Shown here piece after piece: positions 1 to 6,950 of a stretch of DNA of 15,985 bases. A model generated the notes under the pieces. The model worked only from the letters and a program-made list of their open reading frames with translations. It was not told where the DNA came from and did no database searches. Both the position numbers and the translations under genes were made by a program. Location of the stretch: assembly GCA_015494725.1 (NCBI GenBank), contig WGAR01000026.1, positions 1 through 15,985 on the forward strand. The letters are read 5' to 3'. The stretch is from Thermodesulfobacteriaceae bacterium (GTDB lineage: Bacteria; Desulfobacterota; Thermodesulfobacteria; Thermodesulfobacteriales; Thermodesulfobacteriaceae). The number at the start of each line of letters is the position of its first letter. Positions within the stretch are counted from its first letter, which is position 1.

Positions 1-32
1 CTGGTGCCTCCGATATCCGCGGCCAGGATCAT
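1..32 (-). CDS. Glucokinase-like sugar kinase, N-terminal fragment (runs off the window edge)
   Basis: Only the first ten codons are visible, reading Met-Ile-Leu-Ala-Ala-Asp-Ile-Gly-Gly-Thr. The D-I-G-G-T motif right at the N-terminus is the phosphate-1 loop of the ASKHA sugar kinases, and this arrangement is typical of ATP-dependent glucokinase and ROK-family kinases. The ATG lies five bases after the TAG of the ompH gene, so it is probably the next gene of that operon. No strong Shine-Dalgarno is visible. The family assignment rests on ten residues only. Another ASKHA member remains possible. Confidence 0.5.
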   Translation of the reverse strand, partial: MILAADIGGT

Positions 33-37
33 GAGGG

Positions 38-565
38 CTATTTTTTCTGAGCCTGACGATACTGGTTATAAAGCTGAATAACCTTCTGGGTGATGTCCAC
101 CCGCGGGGAGGCCCAATAGACTCCGGGCATATTCTTCTCCAAGATCAGATCATAGCCTTCCTTCTGGGCCATCTGCCGGATGACCTTTTCCAGATCCTTA
201 AAGATGGGTTTTAAGGCCTTTTTCTCCGCCTCTTTCATCTCGAACTGGGCATCCTCCTGCATGGCCCGGAATTCACGCACCATTTTCTGATACTCCCTCT
301 GTTTCTCGGCCCGGGCCTCCTCGGAAAGGAGCGGGGCCTTTTTCTGCATTTCCTGCTGGAAGGCCTCGATCTCCTTCCTTTTGGCCTCCAGTTTTTTCTG
401 CAGACTCTGAAACTTGGCCTGAAGCTTGGCCATGGCCTCCTTTCCCGCCTCCGAGGACCGCACCACCCTCTGAAGATCTATGACCGCGATCTTGGGAGGC
501 GCAGCCCAGGCCATTCCCCAAAACCAGAAAAACAAAAATCCCAGCCAGAACGCACGTCTTTTCAT
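38..565 (-). CDS. ompH: OmpH/Skp-family periplasmic chaperone
   Basis: A 175-residue protein of the usual Skp/OmpH size. The family forms jellyfish-like trimers that hold unfolded outer-membrane proteins in the periplasm and pass them to the BAM machinery. Residues 1-21 form a signal peptide (Lys-Arg-Arg, then a Phe/Trp-rich hydrophobic core, Ala-Trp-Ala cleavage site). Residues 25-35 carry the family start 'KIAVIDLQRV', residues about 45-115 are a charged coiled coil full of Lys, Glu and Gln, and the C-terminal part (about 135-165) returns to the beta-rich body. The start is supported by AAGGAGGAG about five bases upstream of ATG. It lies 18 bases after pal in the same direction, so the two are probably co-transcribed. 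This fits an envelope-biogenesis role. Confidence 0.88.
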   Translation of the reverse strand: MKRRAFWLGFLFFWFWGMAWAAPPKIAVIDLQRVVRSSEAGKEAMAKLQAKFQSLQKKLEAKRKEIEAFQQEMQKKAPLLSEEARAEKQREYQKMVREFRAMQEDAQFEMKEAEKKALKPIFKDLEKVIRQMAQKEGYDLILEKNMPGVYWASPRVDITQKVIQLYNQYRQAQKK

Positions 566-583
566 GTTCTCCTCCTTGGCTGA

Positions 584-1195
584 TCAGGGTTTATTCACGA
601 TTACCAGATCTACCCTTCGATTGATGGCCCAGGAAGCTTCGTCATGTCCCAGAGCCAGAGGCCTCTCCTCTCCGAAACTCACCGTGGAGAGCCGATCCGG
701 GGAAACCCCCAGATTGATCAGAAAACGCCGCACCTCCAAGGCCCGTTTCTCTCCCAGGGCCAGATTGTAATCCCGATCTCCCCTCTCGTCGCAGTTCCCC
801 TGAAGTTCCACCTTATATTCCGGATGACGGAGGAGGAAACGGGCGTCTTCCTGGAGACGGGGGAGCATGTCGCGACGGATACGATAATCGTCGAAATCGA
901 AGAAGATGGCCTTAAGCGGAGGGGTGCTGCGGCCGTAAATCTTCCAGCGTTCCTCCTGGGGAAGCCGGGCCGCTTTAGCCGCAGCCGCCTCCAGGGTCTC
1001 CTCGGTGAACCCCGGGGGCGGAGAAACCGCCTCGGGCTTCTCCTCGACCCGGGCCTGGGGTGCGGAGGGAGGCTTTACCTCTTCGGCGGCAGGGGACACC
1101 GGTTTCTCCGGCAGGGGACCGACCGGAACTTCCTTCTTGGCACAGGAAAAGAGCAGTAAAAGGATCGCCATCATCAACCCGAAGGATTTTTTCAT
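584..1195 (-). CDS. pal: Peptidoglycan-associated lipoprotein (Pal)
   Basis: A 203-residue lipoprotein that ties the outer membrane to peptidoglycan. The N-terminus is a lipoprotein signal with a lipobox L-F-S-C, so Cys18 should be the lipidated first mature residue. Residues 22-65 are a Pro/Glu-rich linker. Residues about 95-200 form an OmpA-like peptidoglycan-binding domain with 'FFDFDDYRIR', 'NCDERGDRDYNLALGEKRA' (134-152) and 'INRRVDLVIV'. The frame stays open far upstream (to about 2005), but the ATG at 1195 is chosen because AGGAGGAGGG sits directly before it and gives a proper lipoprotein signal. Neighbours are a cysteine-cluster protein upstream (20-base gap) and ompH downstream. No tolB or other tol gene is in the window. 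Confidence 0.93.
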   Translation of the reverse strand: MKKSFGLMMAILLLLFSCAKKEVPVGPLPEKPVSPAAEEVKPPSAPQARVEEKPEAVSPPPGFTEETLEAAAAKAARLPQEERWKIYGRSTPPLKAIFFDFDDYRIRRDMLPRLQEDARFLLRHPEYKVELQGNCDERGDRDYNLALGEKRALEVRRFLINLGVSPDRLSTVSFGEERPLALGHDEASWAINRRVDLVIVNKP

Positions 1196-1215
1196 AACCC
1201 TCCTCCTCATGGGTT

Positions 1216-1779
1216 TTAAGTATAACCGGTGAGATCCAGTTCCTGGAGAAAATCCCCGGTCCAGAATTCGAGCCGGGCCCGGAGGAGAGAGGTGATCCGG
1301 TAGAGCAACACCAGTTCCTGGTTGAGGACCGCGGTAACCCGGGCCATGGTCTCTTCGGGAATGCGGGCATAATGACGCCGGCAGAAATAATCGCGACAGA
1401 GCATGGGACGGGCCAGGATCTTGCACCCGAGCGGCCCCACAAAGAAACACCGCCCCGGGACCTCCCTTTCCCGGGGAAGTTCCACCCCGAGCAGACGATT
1501 GAGAAGAAGAATAAGCACCGTGCACTCGTTCTCCAGTCCTATTTTGCAGCAGCCCTGCCCCTCCTCCACGGTACAGAGATAGCACTCCCGAAAGGTCCCG
1601 GCCTGCTCCATGGTGCGATTGGAGTGCTCCACCGCCCGGCGATAGTGTTCCAGAAGCTCCGGAATTTCCGGATCGCCCAGGAAACTCTCCCCCCAAAGGG
1701 TATAAAGTTCCTCGGCCACGGCCATCTTCTCCTGGATGAGACGGGTAGGATCCGGCCGAAGTTCCCTTAGATAACGCAT
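1216..1779 (-). CDS. YkgJ-like cysteine-cluster protein (putative Zn/Fe-chelating), function unknown
   Basis: A 187-residue protein with nine cysteines: C66, C69, C77, C78, C86, C111, C119, C128 and C133. The spacing C-x2-C-x7-C-C, followed by G-x-L-G-C and then 'RPMLCRDYFC' (124-133), resembles the YkgJ / PF03692 family, whose conserved cysteines are thought to chelate zinc or an iron-sulfur cluster. The flanks (1-60 and 140-187) look helical. There is no signal peptide, so it should be cytoplasmic. The start ATG at 1779 has GGAA close upstream, and a TAAATA box only six bases away that could instead be a -10 element. It is the first gene of the operon leading into pal and ompH. The family call is by motif memory, and the biochemical role is unknown. 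Confidence 0.6.
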   Translation of the reverse strand: MRYLRELRPDPTRLIQEKMAVAEELYTLWGESFLGDPEIPELLEHYRRAVEHSNRTMEQAGTFRECYLCTVEEGQGCCKIGLENECTVLILLLNRLLGVELPREREVPGRCFFVGPLGCKILARPMLCRDYFCRRHYARIPEETMARVTAVLNQELVLLYRITSLLRARLEFWTGDFLQELDLTGYT

Positions 1780-1832
1780 AGTTCCTATTTACCACGACTT
1801 GGAGGTTGGGGGAAACCCCGTCCGGAGGTTTC

Positions 1833-1897
1833 GCAGATCCCGGAGAGGTGCTAAGTATAAGGCCCGACCGAATTACTAACCCTAAACCGCAGGGAGG
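1833..1897 (+). promoter_or_regulatory. Weak candidate promoter and strong RBS for yicC in the divergent gap
   Basis: The 125-base gap 1780-1904 separates the divergent cysteine-cluster gene and yicC. A TATAAG box lies at 1856-1861, but no convincing -35 stands 16-18 bases upstream. AGGGAGG at 1891-1897 is a clear Shine-Dalgarno for the ATG at 1905. A short GGGG-GAAA-CCCC hairpin at 1809-1819 is also present, without evident function. The promoter call is tentative. The RBS is solid. Confidence 0.3.
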
Positions 1898-1904
1898 AAA
1901 GACC

Positions 1905-2780
1905 ATGCAGAGCATGACCGGCTTCGGCAGGGGCGAATATTCCGGCGAGGGCTTCCAGGTGCGGGTGGAGGTGAAGAGCCTCAACCATCGGTTTCTGGAG
2001 ATCATCTGTCGTCTGCCCCGTCGTTATCAGATCCTGGAGGAAAGGATCCGGCGCGAGGTCCAGGACCGCTTTCATCGGGGAAGATTCGAGATTCAGGCCC
2101 GGCTGTTCGGGGTCCCTCCGGATACGGCCCGCATCTTCGTGGATCGGGGGCTTCTGAACCAGTATCTCCTTCATCTGCGTTCCCTGGCCGCAGAATACGA
2201 CCTCGCCGGAGAGCTATCGGCCGGGGATCTCCTTCATCTCCGGGAGATCTTCGTTCAGGTGGAGGAGACGCCGGAAATCGAGACCCTGTGGTCGGAACTG
2301 GCCCCGGCCCTGGAGAAAGCCCTGGAGGAAGTGGCCCGGATGCGAGAGGAGGAAGGGGCCTACCTGCGGGAAATCCTCCTGGCCCATCTACAGGAACTCG
2401 ATCGCTGGCTTGCGGCCATAGCCGAACGCAAGGAAACCCATCTCCGGGAGGCGCACCGCCGGCTGGAGGAACGTCTGCAGCGCCTCCTTGCGGACAGGGG
2501 ACTGGATCCAATGCGGCTACATCAGGAGGCAGCCATCCTGGCCGATCGACTGGATTTTTCCGAAGAGCTGGACCGTCTTTACAGCCATCTTCGGCACTTT
2601 AAGGAAATCATGGCCTCTTCCGGCCCCCACGGGCGTAAGCTGGATTTCCTCTGCCAGGAGATGTTCCGGGAGATCAATACCCTTTCCCATAAGGCCTCCT
2701 CGGCGGAAATCTCCCATCTGGCCGTGGAGGTAAAGAGCGTAATCGAAAAAGTGCGTGAACAGGTGCAAAATCTTGAATAA
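1905..2780 (+). CDS. yicC: YicC/YloC-family endoribonuclease
   Basis: A 291-residue protein matching the YicC family from end to end. It starts 'MQSMTGFGRG', the family signature, and ends with the conserved 'GRKLDFLCQEMFREINTL' block and 'KVREQVQNLE'. The family has an N-terminal YicC_N domain (about 1-155) and a C-terminal DUF1732 domain (about 205-291), and the E. coli member is reported to be an endoribonuclease acting on small RNA. An earlier in-frame start exists near 1806, but the ATG at 1905 is preferred because AGGGAGG precedes it and the protein begins at the family motif. It is the first gene of a long co-directional run. The middle part (about 115-200) is rich in Glu, Arg and Leu and likely helical. 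Confidence 0.93.
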   Translation: MQSMTGFGRGEYSGEGFQVRVEVKSLNHRFLEIICRLPRRYQILEERIRREVQDRFHRGRFEIQARLFGVPPDTARIFVDRGLLNQYLLHLRSLAAEYDLAGELSAGDLLHLREIFVQVEETPEIETLWSELAPALEKALEEVARMREEEGAYLREILLAHLQELDRWLAAIAERKETHLREAHRRLEERLQRLLADRGLDPMRLHQEAAILADRLDFSEELDRLYSHLRHFKEIMASSGPHGRKLDFLCQEMFREINTLSHKASSAEISHLAVEVKSVIEKVREQVQNLE

Positions 2781-2849
2781 ACGGAATTTTTACCGAGCTC
2801 CGGCTCAAGGGTCGCTTTTTCGGAAGAATGGATTAAAGTAGTAGGGCCT

Positions 2850-3788
2850 ATGCTTCGGATATATCGCTCGGAAAACGGTTTTCTGATTCCGGCGGAAAAA
2901 CCCCTGCCGGGGACCTGGGTGGCGCTCGTGGCCCCCACCGAGGAGGAACTGCGCTTTGTGGAAACGCGCTTCGGTATCCTACCCGACTTCCTCAAGTACC
3001 CTCTGGACGAAGAAGAACGCCCACGTATCGAGATCGAGGAGAAACAACTCCTCATCATCTTCCATATTCCGGACCCCCGCCACGAGGGGGATATCATCCG
3101 CTACGAAACCATCCCCCTGGGGATCATCATCACCGAGGAGGTGGTTCTCACCATCTGCCTCAAGGAAAACCTTCTTTTTGAGGAGATTCTGGCCCAGTCC
3201 GGGCGGGTTCAGAAGGTGGATCTGGAAAGGCCGGTCTCCTTTCTCTTTCTTCTTTTCTATTGTGTGGCCAACCTCTATCTGCGCTATCTGCGCCTCATCG
3301 ATCGTCTGATCGAGGATTATGAACGGGAACTCTACCGTTCCTTTCGCAACCGGGAACTGGTCAAGATCCTGAGTCTGGAAAAGAGTCTGGTCTATTTCAG
3401 CACCGCCCTTAGGGGCAACGATGTGGTTCTCACCCGCATCCAGTCCGGACGCTATCTGCGTCTCACCGAGGAGGACCACGAGGCCCTGGAGGACATCCAG
3501 ATCGAAAATCGTCAGGCCATCGAGATGACCAAGATCTATTCCGACATTCTCACCGGGACCATGGATGCCTATGCCTCCATCATCGGGAATAATCTCAACG
3601 TGGTGATGAAGTTTCTGACCGCACTGGCCATTGTGCTGGCCATGCCCACCCTGATCTCCAGCATTTACGGCATGAATATTCGTCTTCCCCTCCAGAACAA
3701 TCCCCACGCCTTCTGGATCGTGATGGGCATCTCCTTTGGGATCTCCATCCTCACCGCGATATACTTTGTCAAAAAGAGGCTTTTCTGA
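2850..3788 (+). CDS. corA: CorA-family divalent metal (Mg2+/Co2+) transporter
   Basis: A 312-residue inner-membrane protein of normal CorA length. CorA pentamers form a Mg2+-selective channel. Residues 1-about 250 form the cytoplasmic funnel, ending in a long acidic and basic helical stalk. Residues about 254-273 are transmembrane helix 1, closing with the signature Tyr-Gly-Met-Asn at 273-276. After the short periplasmic loop 'IRLPLQNNPHAF', helix 2 spans about 288-306. The tail ends in basic residues 'KKRLF', as is usual for the family. TAGGG lies just upstream of the ATG. It follows yicC by 69 bases and precedes uppP by two, so it should share their transcript. Metal specificity cannot be told from sequence. 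Confidence 0.93.
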   Translation: MLRIYRSENGFLIPAEKPLPGTWVALVAPTEEELRFVETRFGILPDFLKYPLDEEERPRIEIEEKQLLIIFHIPDPRHEGDIIRYETIPLGIIITEEVVLTICLKENLLFEEILAQSGRVQKVDLERPVSFLFLLFYCVANLYLRYLRLIDRLIEDYERELYRSFRNRELVKILSLEKSLVYFSTALRGNDVVLTRIQSGRYLRLTEEDHEALEDIQIENRQAIEMTKIYSDILTGTMDAYASIIGNNLNVVMKFLTALAIVLAMPTLISSIYGMNIRLPLQNNPHAFWIVMGISFGISILTAIYFVKKRLF

Positions 3789-3790
3789 GC

Positions 3791-5494
3791 ATGCAGAGCA
3801 CCGGTGCCATAGTCCTGGGAATCCTGCAGGGGCTTACGGAGTTCCTTCCGGTCTCCAGTTCCGGGCACCTGATCCTGGCGGAAAATTTCTTCGGATTCCG
3901 GGGAGGGCTTTCCTTCGACGCCTTTATCCACCTGGGGACCCTGGGGGCGGTCCTTCTTTATTTCTGGAGGGACTGGCTCTCCCTGCTGAAGGGCGTACGG
4001 GAGCCGGGCCCGGGGCGTCGGCTGTGGGGTCTTCTCCTGGTGGGTACCCTTCCCGGGGCTTTCGCCGGGGTACTTCTAGAGAATGCGGCCTCCCATTATT
4101 TCCGTTCGGCCTCTCTGGTGGCCGGGATGCTGATCCTCATGAGTCTGCCCATGATTCTGGGAGAGGTCCTGGGGAGAAAAACCAAAGGGTTCATGGATCT
4201 GGGACTCAGGGGAGCGTTCCTCATCGGGCTGGCCCAGGCCCTGGCCCTTATACCCGGCACCTCCCGCAGCGGCATCACCATCTCGGCGGCCCTGCTTCTG
4301 GGGCTACGGCGGGAGGAAGCGGCCAGATTCTCCTTTCTCCTCTCCGCGCCCATCATCGCCGGAGCCGGTCTTCTGGAGGGGATCAGGGCCTGGGTGGGAG
4401 GGTTTCCCCCGGTGCTCATGTTCTGGGGCTGGTTCACCGCCTTTATTTCCGGGATCCTGGCCATCCATTTTCTCCTCCGCTTCCTGCGCACCCATACCCT
4501 TTATCCCTTTGTGGTCTATAGGGTCCTTCTGGGGGCGCTCATCTTCCTCCTGGCCTCACCGGCCCTGGCGGCACCCCCTCTTACCCGGGTGGTGACCCTC
4601 TTCACCGCCCAGGGTCCGGCGGAGCGCATCTTCGAGGATCATCCCCGCGGGGTTACCACCGGTCTGCTTCTTCCCGGGGGCCGGTACGTTCTGGCGGCCT
4701 ATCCGGAGGTCAAGGAAGCCGTGTTCATCGAGGCCCTTCTCCCCGGGGGGGAATCCCTCTCCGCCCGCCTGGCGGCTTACGATCCCTTTACCGAACTGGC
4801 CTTCCTGCAGCTTTCCCGGCAGGTGCCGGAGGTGGAACGGCTGCACTTCCTTTCCTCCTGGCCCGGGGCCGGAACCCGCATTTTCCTGGTCTCCGCGGTC
4901 GGAGGGAGGGGAGTCTATCCGGGGTGGGTCCTGAGGGCCCCGGCCCTCCGAAGGGTGAAGGGCTTTTTGCGGGCCGATCTCATGGAGGTCTTCCTTACCC
5001 GGAAGGTTTCCGGGCCTCTTTTCCTGCGGGATGGCACCTTCTGCGGCTTCTACGTCCAGAGTGCCCAGACCTACGGAAGGGCCCTGGCCGAGGCCTCCTG
5101 GGTGATTAAACAGGCCTTCCGGAGATTTCGTGATCAGGGAAGGGTGGAGTGGGCCTGGCTGGGGGTGGAGGCCGTACCCGTATCCAGGGCCCTGGCGCAG
5201 ACCCTGGGTTTATCTCCCCCCACCGGGCTTATCCTCACCCGGATATATCCCGATAGCCCTGCGGCCCGGGCCGGATTGAGGGTCGGAAAGACCCCCCTTG
5301 CGGTGGGCAATCAGCTCTATCCCCGCGGCTCGGACATCATCGTTCAGGCCGGAGGAATATCCCTCTCCAGCCCGGCCGATCTTCTGGATCTGGTGCTCTC
5401 CCGCCCCCCGGGAAGCACGCTCCGGTTAAAGATTTGGAGAAAGGGACATTTCCGGTATATTAGAATAAAACTCGCCAGGAGACCTCTGGAATGA
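3791..5494 (+). CDS. uppP: Undecaprenyl-diphosphatase (UppP/BacA) fused to an HtrA-like pseudoprotease and PDZ domain
   Basis: A 567-residue protein about twice the length of UppP. Residues 1-about 253 are a full UppP, which dephosphorylates undecaprenyl diphosphate so the carrier lipid can be reused in wall synthesis. Motifs are 'GLTEFLPVSSSGH' (Glu17, His26) and 'PGTSRSG' (155-161, Arg159), with multiple membrane helices. The last helix runs into 'LLASPALAAPP' (253-263), which looks like a signal-peptide end. Residues about 266-445 align by eye with a DegP/HtrA protease fold, but the usual 'TNNHVV' site reads 'LAAYPEV', the 'DLAVL' site reads 'ELAFL', and 'GNSGGPL' reads 'RKVSGPL', so His, Asp and Ser appear lost. 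Residues about 456-562 are a PDZ domain starting 'WLGVEAVPVSRALAQTLGL'. There is no stop or frameshift at the junction. It overlaps the next gene by ATGA. Confidence 0.85.
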   Translation: MQSTGAIVLGILQGLTEFLPVSSSGHLILAENFFGFRGGLSFDAFIHLGTLGAVLLYFWRDWLSLLKGVREPGPGRRLWGLLLVGTLPGAFAGVLLENAASHYFRSASLVAGMLILMSLPMILGEVLGRKTKGFMDLGLRGAFLIGLAQALALIPGTSRSGITISAALLLGLRREEAARFSFLLSAPIIAGAGLLEGIRAWVGGFPPVLMFWGWFTAFISGILAIHFLLRFLRTHTLYPFVVYRVLLGALIFLLASPALAAPPLTRVVTLFTAQGPAERIFEDHPRGVTTGLLLPGGRYVLAAYPEVKEAVFIEALLPGGESLSARLAAYDPFTELAFLQLSRQVPEVERLHFLSSWPGAGTRIFLVSAVGGRGVYPGWVLRAPALRRVKGFLRADLMEVFLTRKVSGPLFLRDGTFCGFYVQSAQTYGRALAEASWVIKQAFRRFRDQGRVEWAWLGVEAVPVSRALAQTLGLSPPTGLILTRIYPDSPAARAGLRVGKTPLAVGNQLYPRGSDIIVQAGGISLSSPADLLDLVLSRPPGSTLRLKIWRKGHFRYIRIKLARRPLE

Positions 5495-6117
5495 AGGGAG
5501 ATTGGCCTTTGGTTCAGGAAAACATTCAGATCCGCGGGCGTAATCTGGTCTTCTTCCGTCCGGAAAGCCTGGACCCGTTCCTTACCGGGGACAATAACAG
5601 TTTCCCCTTCTGGGCCCGGCTGTGGGAGGCAGCCATCGTGCTGGCCGATTTCGTGGCCACCCTTAAGCCTCCCCGCAAGATCCTGGAGATAGGAGCCGGG
5701 CTGGGGGTGCCGGGGCTGGCGGCCGCGGCCTTCGGCCACGAGGTCACCCTGACCGACTACGAAGACGTCCCCCTGGAGCTCATCCGTCGTTCCGCCCGTC
5801 TCAACGGTCTTGAGGTTCGGGTATCCCGTCTGGACTGGCTGAACCCGGAAGATCTGGGAGAATTCGAGGTCATCATAGGAGCCGAGGTGGTCTATGCCGG
5901 GCGTCTCTTCCAGCCCCTTCTGGACATCTTCCGGCGCTATCTCCTTCCCGGGGGAGAGATCTATCTGGCCCATGATCGGGAAAGGGCCAGGGTCCTGGTT
6001 CCTTTTATCCAGCGGGCGGAACACGAATACGAGGTGGCCACCAGTCTGCGACGCCTGCGCACCTCCGACGAGACCCACGAGGTGGTCCTGCACCGTCTGC
6101 GCCCCAAAGGCTTTTGA
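5491..6117 (+). CDS. Class I SAM-dependent methyltransferase, METTL21/Methyltransf_16-like
   Basis: A 208-residue Rossmann-fold methyltransferase. SAM-binding motif I is 'EIGAGLGVPG' (66-75), the acidic ribose-binding end of strand 2 is 'LTDYED' (87-92), and 'GAEVVY' (130-135) corresponds to the post-motif region seen as D-x-x-Y in the METTL21 lysine methyltransferase group. The N-terminal 'FPFWARLWEAAIVLADF' is also typical of that family. Members methylate lysines of chaperones, elongation factors or ribosomal proteins, and the substrate here cannot be read. It is translationally coupled to uppP (ATGA) and to prmC (TGATG), placing two protein-methyltransferase-type genes back to back. It is likely cytoplasmic. 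Confidence 0.75.
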   Translation: MKGDWPLVQENIQIRGRNLVFFRPESLDPFLTGDNNSFPFWARLWEAAIVLADFVATLKPPRKILEIGAGLGVPGLAAAAFGHEVTLTDYEDVPLELIRRSARLNGLEVRVSRLDWLNPEDLGEFEVIIGAEVVYAGRLFQPLLDIFRRYLLPGGEIYLAHDRERARVLVPFIQRAEHEYEVATSLRRLRTSDETHEVVLHRLRPKGF

Positions 6118-6950
6118 TGCGCCTTCGGGAGGCCCTGCGAAAAGGCACCGAGTTCCTGCAACGCGGAGGCCTCGCTCCAGAGGAAGCCCGGCGGGAAACG
6201 CGTCTGATCCTGGCTCACCTTTCCGGTCTGCGGCCTCTGGAGGTCTATCTCTACCCGGAAAAGGAGATCCCGGAGGAACGGTTCGAAAGCCTCCTCCGGG
6301 AGAGGATCTCCGGCCGGCCTCTGGCCTATCTGCTGGGAGAGGTGGAGTTTTTCGGACGGAGTTTCCGGGTTCCACCCGGGGTCTTCATTCCCAGGCCGGA
6401 GACCGAGATCCTGGTGGAGACCTTCCTCAAGCAGGAGATACCCCCGGGCAGGATCCTGGACCTGGGAACCGGTAGCGGAGTCATCCTGGTCTCCATCCTT
6501 GCGGAAAGGCCCGATCTCACCGGGGTAGGAATAGACCTCAATCCCCTGGCCCTAGAGACAGCCCGGGAGAACGCCCTGCGCCACGGGGTAGCGGATAGAT
6601 GCCGCTGGATCCGGGGATTCTGGCTCGATCCCCTGGCCCCCCGCCCCGGTTTCGTGGCCCTGGTTTCCAACCCCCCCTATGTGGCCGAGGAGGAATGGGA
6701 GGAACTCCCGCCGGAGGTAAGGGAGCACGAACCTCCGGAGGCCCTGCGGGGAGGAAAGAACGGCCTCTTTTATATCCGGGAGACTCTGACCCGGGGATGG
6801 ACCTATCTCCTTCCCGGAGGCCAAATTTTTCTGGAACTGGGGTATAATCAGGCGGTAAGGGTAAAGGCCCTAGGGGAAAGGCTCGGTCTTAAGATCCGGT
6901 TTGTCCGGGATCTTCAGGGCATAGAGCGAATAGCCGTGGTGAATCGATGA
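6117..6950 (+). CDS. prmC: Peptide chain release factor N5-glutamine methyltransferase (PrmC/HemK)
   Basis: A 277-residue protein of normal PrmC length. PrmC methylates the Gln of the GGQ motif in release factors 1 and 2, which speeds peptide release. Residues 1-about 85 form the helical N-terminal release-factor-binding domain, including 'RPLAYLLGEVEFFGRSF'. The SAM-binding motif 'ILDLGTGSGV' lies at 113-122, acidic 'GIDLN' at 138-142, and the catalytic N-P-P-Y at 185-188. The start is taken as ATG at 6117, which shares a base with the TGA of the upstream methyltransferase. A TTG one codon earlier is less likely. It overlaps murA by ATGA. The usual partner prfA is not next to it in this window. 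Confidence 0.95.
   Translation: MRLREALRKGTEFLQRGGLAPEEARRETRLILAHLSGLRPLEVYLYPEKEIPEERFESLLRERISGRPLAYLLGEVEFFGRSFRVPPGVFIPRPETEILVETFLKQEIPPGRILDLGTGSGVILVSILAERPDLTGVGIDLNPLALETARENALRHGVADRCRWIRGFWLDPLAPRPGFVALVSNPPYVAEEEWEELPPEVREHEPPEALRGGKNGLFYIRETLTRGWTYLLPGGQIFLELGYNQAVRVKALGERLGLKIRFVRDLQGIERIAVVNR

Noticed and set aside
1808..1819. A GGGG-GAAA-CCCC hairpin upstream of yicC
   Set aside because: Four base pairs only, outside the likely transcript, with no link to any known element.
1196..2005. Upstream extension of the pal reading frame on the - strand to 473 codons
   Set aside because: The extension crosses the cysteine-cluster gene and part of yicC. The lipoprotein signal and AGGAGG fix the start at 1195.
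2781..2849. A possible terminator between yicC and corA (GAGC-TCCG-GCTC then a T-run)
   Set aside because: The stem is only 4 bp and the T-run lies about ten bases downstream, too weak to call.
5344..6375. A 343-codon - strand open frame opposite uppP, the methyltransferase and prmC
   Set aside because: No motif, low-complexity composition, and opposite three clearly coding + strand genes.
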